From positions 1 through 5,867 of the forward strand of contig DAOVVL010000147.1 of assembly GCA_030637205.1 (NCBI GenBank): DNA of 5,867 nt. Reading direction: 5' to 3'. This document shows positions 1-5,867 of this stretch, piece by piece. The translations under genes were made by a program, and so were the position numbers. Position 1 is the stretch's first letter. Each line of letters opens with the position of its first letter. Under the pieces are notes generated by a model, which saw only the letters and a list, made by a program, of their open reading frames with translations, made no database searches and was not told where the DNA came from. This DNA is from Thalassospiraceae bacterium. Lineage in GTDB: Bacteria > Pseudomonadota > Alphaproteobacteria > Rhodospirillales > Magnetovibrionaceae.

Positions 1-1
1 C

Positions 2-21
2 AAAGACCCGGCCTGATCTTT
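2..21 (-). terminator. Candidate stem-loop just after phaB, cut by the window edge
   Basis: Reading the minus strand, the last A's of the phaB stop codon begin a 7-bp stem (AAAGATC pairing with GGTCTTT, one G-T wobble) around a 6-base loop AGGCCG. The position directly after the last gene of the phaA-phaB operon fits a transcription terminator. The window ends one base past the stem, so the T-run that would confirm an intrinsic terminator cannot be seen. The stem is A/T-rich at its base and short, so it could also be chance. Confidence 0.3.
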
Positions 22-748
22 AAGCAGCCAGGAACTGGCCGCCGTTGACCGTAAGCGTTGATCCGGTAATAAAGCCCGCTTCTTTTGCCACTAAAAACAC
101 TACTGATCGGGCAATTTCTTCGGGCTCACCCAGACGCCCGACCGGAATGTTGGGGATGATCTTGGTGTTCAAGACTTCTTCGGGCACGGCGCGAACCATT
201 TCGGTACCCACATAACCGGGCGCCACACAATTGACCGTAATATTTTTCCGGGCCGTTTCCTGCGCAAGCGCGCGGGTAAACCCGATGACACCGGCTTTGG
301 TGGCCGAATAATTGGTTTGGCCCATCTGGCCTTTTTGGCCGTTGATGGAACTGATGTTGACGATGCGCCCATAGCCACGTTCGCGCATGCCTTCGATCAC
401 GCCCCGGCACATGTTGAACACGGAATTGAGATTGGTCGAGATCACATCCTGCCATAACTCAATCGCCATTTTGTGCAGCATGGCATCACGCGTGATGCCG
501 GCATTGTTGACCAGAACTTCAACAGGGCCGAGGTCAGCCTCGATTTGTTTGATGCCTTTCTGGCATGCAGCGAAATCACCAACATCGAACTTGTAAACCT
601 TGACGCCGGTTTCACTGCTGAACGCGCTTGCCGCTTCGTCGTTGCCAAAATAAACGGCGGCCACATCATAGCCTTCGTCTTTTAATGCTTTACTGATTGC
701 AGCCCCAATGCCGCGTGTGCCCCCGGTGACGATCGCTGTATTGCCCAT
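20..748 (-). CDS. phaB: Acetoacetyl-CoA reductase (NADPH-dependent SDR), PhaB
   Basis: This cytosolic enzyme reduces acetoacetyl-CoA to (R)-3-hydroxybutyryl-CoA, the second step of polyhydroxybutyrate synthesis. The 242-residue protein is full length for a classical short-chain dehydrogenase. It has the cofactor-binding glycine motif TGGTRGIG (residues 8-15), NNAG (81-84), structural Asn106, and the catalytic Ser134, Tyr147 and Lys151 (YSATK), followed by APGY and a C-terminal VNGGQFLA tail. The NISSINGQKGQMGQTNYSATKAG-type active-site stretch (131-153) is typical of PhaB and separates it from most FabG proteins, which are the main alternative. The start is supported by a strong GGGGAGG ribosome-binding site 8 bases upstream. 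It lies 33 bp downstream of phaA on the same strand, so the two are almost certainly co-transcribed. The phaA context strengthens the PhaB call over FabG. Confidence 0.95.
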   Translation of the reverse strand: MGNTAIVTGGTRGIGAAISKALKDEGYDVAAVYFGNDEAASAFSSETGVKVYKFDVGDFAACQKGIKQIEADLGPVEVLVNNAGITRDAMLHKMAIELWQDVISTNLNSVFNMCRGVIEGMRERGYGRIVNISSINGQKGQMGQTNYSATKAGVIGFTRALAQETARKNITVNCVAPGYVGTEMVRAVPEEVLNTKIIPNIPVGRLGEPEEIARSVVFLVAKEAGFITGSTLTVNGGQFLAA

Positions 749-781
749 AAACTTAACCTCCCCACTTTAATGATTGTTATA

Positions 782-1966
<1,185 letters not shown>

Positions 1967-2088
1967 GACGGATAGTCTCCCTGAGCTGGGCCGCAGTTGC
2001 GCTCTTTTTTGCAGGGGTGGCGCTGGGGCGGTCCTTGATGATTTGAATTAAGCTTATCGGGAGTCCGAGGCGGGGCGCAATCAAATAA

Positions 2089-2102
2089 TGCTGCACTGCA
2101 CA
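2089..2102 (+). promoter_or_regulatory. Candidate PhaR operator 1
   Basis: The sequence TGCTGCACTGCACA contains CTGC-N3-GCAC (2091-2101). This matches 7 of 8 fixed positions of the CTGC-N3-GCAG operator that, as I recall, has been reported for PhaR in Rhodobacter sphaeroides. It sits in the phaA-phaR divergent gap and is repeated, inverted, 43 bp away (centre to centre). On the minus strand a TTGATT hexamer (2084-2079) lies just downstream, so binding here could affect transcription of phaAB, but I see no well-spaced -10 to pair with that hexamer. Binding is inferred. Confidence 0.6.
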
Positions 2103-2132
2103 AAAAACATTCGGCCAAAGTGGGCTTTTTCT

Positions 2133-2146
2133 GTTGCTATGCAGCA
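2133..2146 (-). promoter_or_regulatory. Candidate PhaR operator 2, inverted relative to operator 1
   Basis: Read on the minus strand this is TGCTGCATAGCAAC, which shares TGCTGCA-N2-GCA with operator 1. On the plus strand it reads TTGC-N3-GCAG (2134-2144), again 7 of 8 fixed positions of the CTGC-N3-GCAG form. It overlaps by two bases a CATAAT hexamer (2145-2150) that could be the -10 of the phaR promoter, although the matching -35 region is poor. A bound repressor would therefore cover the likely start of phaR transcription, as expected for autoregulation. The function is inferred from motif and position. Confidence 0.6.
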
Positions 2147-2207
2147 TAATCCCCCCCAAGCTGAGGCAGTCGAACCTCCCCCTGCCAGCCGGAGCCTTGC
2201 AAATTCA

Positions 2208-2888
2208 ATGGCCGATAAGAAAAAAAACGCAAAAAAAGCCACCAAAACGGATGGCCCCATTACCATCAAAAAGTACGCCAACCGGCGGCTGTATAACACC
2301 GCCACCAGCTCGTACGTGACGCTGGACCACCTGGCCCAGATGGTGCGTGACGGAATCGATTTTGAGGTTTTCGATGCCAAGTCCGGCGATGACATCACGC
2401 GCCAGGTGCTGACCCATATCATCGTCGAGGAAGAAGCCAAGGGCGCGAACCTGCTGCCGCTGGACTTTTTGCGCCAACTGATCGGGCTTTATGGCGACAG
2501 CCTGCAGGCCGTTGTGCCCGGCTATCTTGATGAGGTCATGAAAACGTTCGCGCGCAATCAAGACCAGATGCGCGACCTGATGAACGATGCCTTTGGCACC
2601 GCGGGTGCCACGGGCAAAAAAGGCGGCACCCAGGCGGGGGCCAACCCGTTTGCCGAACTGACCAAACAGAACATGGCCATGTTTGAAAACGCGATGAAGA
2701 TGTTTAACCCGTTCCTCAGCGCCGCCCACGGTGCGCCCGGCACGCCCGGGGCTGCGGATGCATCCAATGATCCCGGCCAAGGCCCTGATGATGAAGACAG
2801 CAGCGGCGATGATGAAATGGAACAAATGCGCAAAAAGCTCGATGCGCTGCAAAATCAGCTCAACGAGCTTAGCAAACCGAAGCGTTAA
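2208..2888 (+). CDS. phaR: Polyhydroxyalkanoate synthesis repressor PhaR
   Basis: PhaR binds both DNA and PHB granules. It represses phasin and its own gene until polymer forms and titrates it away. The 226-residue protein has a basic N-terminus, then the highly conserved PHB/PHA accumulation regulator DNA-binding domain (about residues 18-77, including KKYANRRLYNT and SSYVTL), then the granule-binding domain (about 82-125, LLPLDFLRQLIGLYGDSLQ). A Gly/Ala/Pro-rich linker (about 172-192), a strongly acidic stretch (194-205) and a short C-terminal coiled coil (about 203-222, MEQMRKKLDALQNQLNEL) follow. I place the start at 2208, giving MADKKK, because family homology begins just after it. Upstream in-frame ATGs at 2088 and 2139 lie inside the candidate operators and would add unconserved sequence. 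The ribosome-binding site is weak: GGAG lies 13 bases upstream. The gene diverges from phaA and its stop is 16 bp from the convergent SUMF1-like gene. Confidence 0.95.
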   Translation: MADKKKNAKKATKTDGPITIKKYANRRLYNTATSSYVTLDHLAQMVRDGIDFEVFDAKSGDDITRQVLTHIIVEEEAKGANLLPLDFLRQLIGLYGDSLQAVVPGYLDEVMKTFARNQDQMRDLMNDAFGTAGATGKKGGTQAGANPFAELTKQNMAMFENAMKMFNPFLSAAHGAPGTPGAADASNDPGQGPDDEDSSGDDEMEQMRKKLDALQNQLNELSKPKR

Positions 2889-2904
2889 ATCCACAAGCAG
2901 CCGT

Positions 2905-3792
2905 TTAAGGCAGAACGCGCACCACGCGAAACCCGATGCCGTAACTGCGCACCCGGGCATCGTTTTTAAAACGCCAGCTCGACCTCAGATTTTTTGAAAA
3001 GTAATACCACGACCCGCTGCGCATCTGCCGCTCGCGGCATTTATCAGATATGCGCACCGTGCCGTTTGCAGAAGCCCCTTTGTGATCGGGGAACCAGCAG
3101 TCGGCAACCCATTCCCACACATTGCCGTGCATATCATACAGGCCCCACGCGTTGGCCTCAAAGCTTCCAACAGTCAAAGTCTGGTGGCTGATTTCAGGCC
3201 CGCAGTCCCTGCAATTGGCGGTGTTCAAACCCGTCGCTTCATCGCCCCAGAAATACGCGGTGGTGGTTCCAGCGCGCGCCGCGTATTCCCATTCGGCTTC
3301 GCTGGGCAGGCGGTATTTGTGTCCGGTCGATTGTGTCAGCCAGCGCACATAGGTTTGCGCGTCCCACCAGGTCACGTTAATCACCGGGCGGCGGCCCAGC
3401 CCCCATTCGTGATCGTCGGGAACTTCATCATCGCAAGCGCCGGCGTCCATGCACGCGATCCATTCATCAAACGTCACTTCATAACGCCCCATGGCAAAGG
3501 GTTGAGAAATGCTGACGGGGTGCGCCGGGTTTTCCACATGGTGGCGATCGCTTGAGCCCATGATGAAATCACCTTCTGGCAACACAACCATTTGTGGGCA
3601 CGTCTCACAGTCTTTAAAAAAACTAAGCGGCGTGTGTTCGGCCTTGACCCCATCAACGGGGGCCGTAGCAGGTATGGGGGCGTCAGGCGCGGGCGTTTGT
3701 CCCATGGCGGCGGCTGGAAACGCGCTTAGCGCCAGACCCGCCAGGCCCGCGCAAACAATGCCGCAAAACAGCGATATGGGTTTAATCGACAT
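2905..3792 (-). CDS. Secreted SUMF1/FGE-fold (formylglycine-generating-enzyme-like) protein
   Basis: The 295-residue protein starts with a signal peptide (about 1-29; basic KP, hydrophobic core, FPAAA cleavage region) and a short Ala/Pro-rich linker, so it is probably periplasmic. Residues about 66-293 form an FGE-sulfatase (SUMF1) domain, with MVVLPEGDFIMGS (68-80), the YEVTFDEW strand-helix (104-111), PVINVTWWDA (136-145), YRLPSEAEWEYAAR (160-173), YDMHGNVWEW (219-228), RSGSW (258-262) and GIGFRVVR (285-292). The two active-site cysteines of true FGE, expected between the GSW and GFR motifs, are absent: that stretch reads SWYYFSKNLRSSWRFKND. A formylglycine role is therefore unlikely; relatives of this fold do many jobs. 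The mature part has eight cysteines in four local pairs (62/65, 114/120, 194/197, 232/252), fitting an oxidising compartment. There is no good ribosome-binding site, and a promoter sits directly before the ATG. Its partner is unknown. Confidence 0.85.
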   Translation of the reverse strand: MSIKPISLFCGIVCAGLAGLALSAFPAAAMGQTPAPDAPIPATAPVDGVKAEHTPLSFFKDCETCPQMVVLPEGDFIMGSSDRHHVENPAHPVSISQPFAMGRYEVTFDEWIACMDAGACDDEVPDDHEWGLGRRPVINVTWWDAQTYVRWLTQSTGHKYRLPSEAEWEYAARAGTTTAYFWGDEATGLNTANCRDCGPEISHQTLTVGSFEANAWGLYDMHGNVWEWVADCWFPDHKGASANGTVRISDKCRERQMRSGSWYYFSKNLRSSWRFKNDARVRSYGIGFRVVRVLP

Positions 3793-3799
3793 GGGCGCG

Positions 3800-3829
3800 A
3801 GTATAGGCCCGGCGTGCGCAATCAGCCAA
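3800..3829 (-). promoter_or_regulatory. Candidate sigma70-type promoter for the SUMF1-like gene, leaderless
   Basis: On the minus strand TTGGCT (3829-3824) and TATACT (3805-3800) are separated by 18 bases. The -10 matches TATAAT at 5 of 6 positions; the -35 matches only its TTG. The -10 ends just 7 bases before the ATG at 3792, so transcription would begin at or next to the start codon. This agrees with the lack of a Shine-Dalgarno sequence before that gene. The promoter lies in the 56-bp gap after queG, so the SUMF1-like gene need not depend on queG transcription. Confidence 0.45.
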
Positions 3830-3848
3830 GTGCGCTTCGTGGATCTGG

Positions 3849-4811
3849 CTAAACCGTGTTGTGTTTGGCGATGGTGGCGTTGCGTTTCATGCGTTCAAGC
3901 CCGGTGCGCTTGATCGGCGATCCGGAAAAGACTTCGCGAAAGCGCGCATCATCCAGCGCCAGCAGATCATCTAAGCGCGGCGCCAGCAATTCGGCGCGGG
4001 CATCGAACTTGGGTTCCGTGTGGGGCTTGGCAAATTTATTAAACGGGCAGGCGTTCAAACAATCATCGCATCCATAAATGCGGTTGCCCATGTTGGCTTT
4101 CAGTACAGGATCAATATCGCCTTTGTGTTCGATGGTCAGGTACGAAATGCATTTGTTGGCATCGATCTGGTAGGGCGCGTCCAGTGCGCCGGTGGGGCAC
4201 GCATCCATGCACGCGGTGCATTCGCCGCAATGATCAAGCCCGGCTTCGTCAGGTGGCAGTTCAATGGATAAAAAAACCTCGCCTAAAAACAACCATGAGC
4301 CAAATTCACGGCTGACCAGATTGCTGTGCTTGCCCTGCCAGCCCAGTCCCGCCGCCTGTGCCAGCGGTTTTTCCATCACCGGGGCGGTATCGACAAAGAC
4401 TTTTAATTCGCACCCGTATGTTTCACCGATCCAGCGCCCCAGTTGCTTGAGGCGCTTTTTCATGACGTCGTGATAATCGCGCCCGCGGGCATAAATGGAG
4501 ATGGTGCCGCGCCCCGCCAAGCCCAGCGATGCATTGGGCTGGGCGTGCTCGTTTTCAGGCGGTCCGTAATTAAGCCCCAGCGAGATCACGGTGCGCACAC
4601 CCGCCCACAGGGCTTGGGGCGATTTGCGCTCCTGTGCCCGGTCCGCCATCCAGCCCATGGATGCGTGGCGGTTCTGGCTTAAATAGGCCGCAAGGTTTTT
4701 ACCCGGCCCCGGCCCGATATCCGCCGGGGCAAAGCCGATGGCATCAAAACCCAGCTCCACAGCGCGTTTGCGGATGGTTTCGCGAATATCGGTGGGTGTC
4801 TCAGCAGTCAT
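3849..4811 (-). CDS. queG: Epoxyqueuosine reductase QueG (short form)
   Basis: QueG performs the last step of queuosine synthesis, reducing epoxyqueuosine to queuosine at tRNA position 34, using cobalamin and two [4Fe-4S] clusters. The 320-residue protein shows the N-terminal cobalamin-binding region with YARGRDYHDVMKKRL (107-121), the VDTAPVMEK motif with the likely catalytic Asp141, and GWQGKHSNLVS (158-167). The ferredoxin-like cluster motifs are CGECTACMDACP (Cys195, 198, 201, 205) and Cys221 plus GCDDCLNACP (Cys248, 251, 255). The family hallmark FSGSPIKR (295-302) is present. The protein ends soon after, whereas E. coli QueG (about 379 residues) continues into a HEAT-like C-terminal domain. 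The ribosome-binding site is weak (AAGGGG about 13 bases upstream). The gene diverges from a probable queuosine-precursor transporter, which fits its pathway. Confidence 0.95.
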   Translation of the reverse strand: MTAETPTDIRETIRKRAVELGFDAIGFAPADIGPGPGKNLAAYLSQNRHASMGWMADRAQERKSPQALWAGVRTVISLGLNYGPPENEHAQPNASLGLAGRGTISIYARGRDYHDVMKKRLKQLGRWIGETYGCELKVFVDTAPVMEKPLAQAAGLGWQGKHSNLVSREFGSWLFLGEVFLSIELPPDEAGLDHCGECTACMDACPTGALDAPYQIDANKCISYLTIEHKGDIDPVLKANMGNRIYGCDDCLNACPFNKFAKPHTEPKFDARAELLAPRLDDLLALDDARFREVFSGSPIKRTGLERMKRNATIAKHNTV

Positions 4812-4972
4812 TTTGTGGGTCGAACCCCTTGCTTTTTTGAGCTTAGCGGCGTAAATCCCGGCCTAAGATATAGGCATGGATCAATCGGTTGGCCCCAAGC
4901 ATGGCCGTGAAGCGCAAGGGTGCGCAACTGAAAACCATATTCGAAACCCCTTAAGGACCTGGCAGCACACAC
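4812..4972. other. queG / transporter divergent intergenic region with two short perfect hairpins
   Basis: This 161-bp gap must hold the promoters of both flanking genes, but I find no well-spaced -35/-10 pair in either direction. Two perfect inverted repeats are visible: GCCTA-AGATA-TAGGC (4861-4875) and GCGCA-AGGG-TGCGC (4912-4925). The AGGG loop of the second could pair with CCCT at 4947-4950, next to the CCTTAAGG palindrome (4948-4955) that contains the transporter's only Shine-Dalgarno-like sequence (AAGGA, 15 bases before its ATG). This could be a cis-regulatory RNA, but it does not match the preQ1 riboswitch consensus I know, and stems this short arise by chance. Confidence 0.3.
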
Positions 4973-5467
4973 ATGAACTATCGTTTTACTTTTTTATATA
5001 TCGCCCTGATCGTCACCGTGAACTACGCGTTCAGCGTCGTTCCGCTGGTTGAATTGCCGGGCGGCACCCAATGGCCGCCGGTGGCGTTGCTGGTTGGCTT
5101 CGTATTTGTGGTACGTGATTTTGCCCAGCGCGAAATCGGCCACAAGGTTTTGCTGGCGATGATCGTGGGCGTGGTGATCAGCTATTACATGGCCGATCCG
5201 TTTGTCGCCGTTGCGTCTGCGGCGGCCTTTTTAGTCAGCGAGCTGGCCGACTGGGCGGTGTATACGTTTACCAAGCGCCCGTTGTCTGAACGCGTGTTGT
5301 TTTCATCACTTGCCGGTGCGCCGCTCGATAGCGCGGTGTTTTTGGGCCTGCTCGGGTTTGCATCGCCGATGGGCATTGCGCTGATGTCGGCTTCCAAGCT
5401 GCTGGGTGCGCTGATCGTGTGGTGGATGATCCGTTCGCGCGAACAACGCGAAACGATTTCCGCTTAA
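4973..5467 (+). CDS. VUT/YhhQ-like integral membrane protein, probable queuosine-precursor transporter
   Basis: This 164-residue inner-membrane protein has about six hydrophobic segments (roughly 6-26, 34-49, 58-74, 76-98, 116-131 and 133-153). It resembles the VUT (Vut_1, COG1738 YhhQ) family: a charged RDFAQRE motif after helix 2 (48-54), an acidic SELADWAVY motif in helix 4 (89-97), and a helix 5 with PLDSAVF (117-123). YhhQ imports the queuosine precursors preQ0/preQ1. The protein is shorter than E. coli YhhQ (about 221 residues), as are other short VUT proteins. Family membership is read from motifs and topology; the substrate is inferred from the family and from divergent queG, 161 bp away. 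The start follows AAGGA at a long spacing of 15 bases, and no longer in-frame start is open because of a stop at 4952-4954. It could transport another small molecule. Confidence 0.72.
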   Translation: MNYRFTFLYIALIVTVNYAFSVVPLVELPGGTQWPPVALLVGFVFVVRDFAQREIGHKVLLAMIVGVVISYYMADPFVAVASAAAFLVSELADWAVYTFTKRPLSERVLFSSLAGAPLDSAVFLGLLGFASPMGIALMSASKLLGALIVWWMIRSREQRETISA

Positions 5468-5507
5468 ATCTCGGCCCTCAAATCTCGTCCTCTAAATTTC
5501 GTCCATG
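5466..5507. repeat. Three tandem 14-bp repeats across convergent stop codons
   Basis: Three consecutive 14-base units, AAATCTCGGCCCTC, AAATCTCGTCCTCT and AAATTTCGTCCATG, share the core AAATYTCGKCC, with 10 of 14 identities between neighbours. The first starts in the TAA stop of the transporter gene and the third covers the last codons of the glutathione transferase gene on the other strand. The array fills the whole 24-bp convergent gap. It is not a hairpin, so it is unlikely to be an intrinsic terminator. It may be a decayed local duplication. Confidence 0.6.
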
Positions 5508-5867
5508 GAAACGATCGCCTGTTCGGCGCGCCCTGCGTCTGACCATTCGATCATGGCCGGTAAAGCCTGCACCGCATCCATGTAGGCGCGTGAGACGTCA
5601 TCCACCGGGGCTGCGTGGGTGGTCAGGCGGCTGACCACGGGTGCGAACATGGCGTCTGCATTGGTGAAGTGGCCAAACAGGAAGTCGCCGTCTTGCCCGT
5701 ACTTTTCGCGGCATTGGTTCCAGATGGCGCACACCCGGTCGATGTCATCGCGCACACCAGGCTTGTCCAGATTAACACCGGGGTGGCTGGCGCGGATGTT
5801 CATCGGAATATTGTTTCTTAAATTGCCAAAGCCCGCGTGCATTTCGGCGCTGACCGCACGGGCCAGC
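5492..5867 (-). CDS. Glutathione S-transferase family protein, C-terminal part (5' end outside the window)
   Basis: The reading frame is open to the window edge, so only about 124 C-terminal residues are seen; an ATG at 5842 is internal. The visible part is the all-helical GST C-terminal domain. It begins LARAVSAEMHAGFGNLR with PMN soon after, a signature of bacterial GSTs of this type, followed by GDFLFG and FTNADAMFAPVVSRL, the conserved N-capping/hydrophobic-staple region that nucleates folding. A typical member is about 220-230 residues, so about 100 residues, including the thioredoxin-fold glutathione-binding domain, lie beyond 5867. GSTs of this class conjugate or reduce electrophiles with glutathione in the cytosol, but the substrate cannot be told. 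It converges on the VUT-like gene with a 24-bp gap and shows no evident link to queuosine. Confidence 0.88.
   Translation of the reverse strand, partial: LARAVSAEMHAGFGNLRNNIPMNIRASHPGVNLDKPGVRDDIDRVCAIWNQCREKYGQDGDFLFGHFTNADAMFAPVVSRLTTHAAPVDDVSRAYMDAVQALPAMIEWSDAGRAEQAIVSMDEI

Noticed and set aside
2088..2207. Longer phaR reading frame starting at ATG 2088 or 2139
   Set aside because: Both ATGs fall inside the candidate PhaR operators, have no ribosome-binding site, and would add 40 or 23 unconserved residues. PhaR homology starts just after 2208.
2882..2918. GCGTT/AACGC inverted repeat between phaR and the SUMF1-like gene as a bidirectional terminator
   Set aside because: The stem is only 5 bp around a 27-base loop and no T-run follows on either strand.
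2205..2960. 251-codon open frame antisense to phaR
   Set aside because: It is a shadow of phaR with low-complexity His/Arg/Gly/Phe composition and no recognisable domain; phaR on the opposite strand is certain.
2905..3792. Annotation as a working formylglycine-generating enzyme (sulfatase activator)
   Set aside because: The FGE active-site cysteines are missing and no sulfatase gene is nearby, so only fold membership is supported.
4860..4972. preQ1 riboswitch before the VUT-like transporter
   Set aside because: The hairpins lack the preQ1-I loop sequence and A-rich tail and do not resemble the preQ1-II or preQ1-III layout as I know them, so I report only an unclassified possible structure.
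4876..5055. Short open frames starting at ATG 4876 (out of frame, running into the transporter gene) and at ATG 4901 (17 codons)
   Set aside because: Neither has a ribosome-binding site or recognisable protein. The second is in frame with the transporter but ends at TAA 4952-4954. They may be chance, though a leader peptide cannot be excluded.

Overview
The window looks like a piece of an alphaproteobacterial chromosome, with moderately high GC and GC-rich third codon positions. The main reasons are a PhaR-type regulator with the alphaproteobacterial N-terminal signature next to a phaA-phaB pair, an alphaproteobacterial-style QueG, and a MHAGFxNLR-type glutathione transferase. A Rhodospirillales-like origin is plausible, but the genus cannot be named from the sequence alone. 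I see no mobile elements, CRISPR arrays, rRNA or tRNA. The region reads as ordinary core-genome content with short intergenic gaps.

Layout: (1) Positions 20-1966, minus strand, hold a two-gene operon, phaA (beta-ketothiolase) then phaB (acetoacetyl-CoA reductase). Together they turn two acetyl-CoA into (R)-3-hydroxybutyryl-CoA, the monomer for polyhydroxybutyrate. The polymerase (phaC) and phasin genes are not in the window. (2) phaR (2208-2888, plus strand) is divergent from phaA and encodes the granule-sensing repressor. The 241-bp gap between them holds two inverted copies of a TGC-rich motif (core CTGC-N3-GCA) that look like PhaR operators. (3) Convergent with phaR is a secreted SUMF1/FGE-fold protein (2905-3792, minus) that lacks the catalytic cysteines of true formylglycine-generating enzymes. 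It has a candidate promoter that would give a leaderless mRNA. (4) queG (3849-4811, minus), for epoxyqueuosine reductase, is divergent from a small six-helix VUT/YhhQ-like membrane protein (4973-5467, plus), a likely queuosine-precursor transporter. The pair suggests a small queuosine-tRNA locus. (5) The right edge holds the C-terminal part of a glutathione S-transferase (5492 to beyond 5867, minus). It converges on the transporter gene across three tandem 14-bp repeats.

I find no clearly undescribed system. The most useful leads are the paired PhaR operators, the queG/VUT transporter pairing, the cysteine-paired but catalytically atypical SUMF1 protein with its leaderless promoter, and the small tandem repeat across the convergent stop codons.
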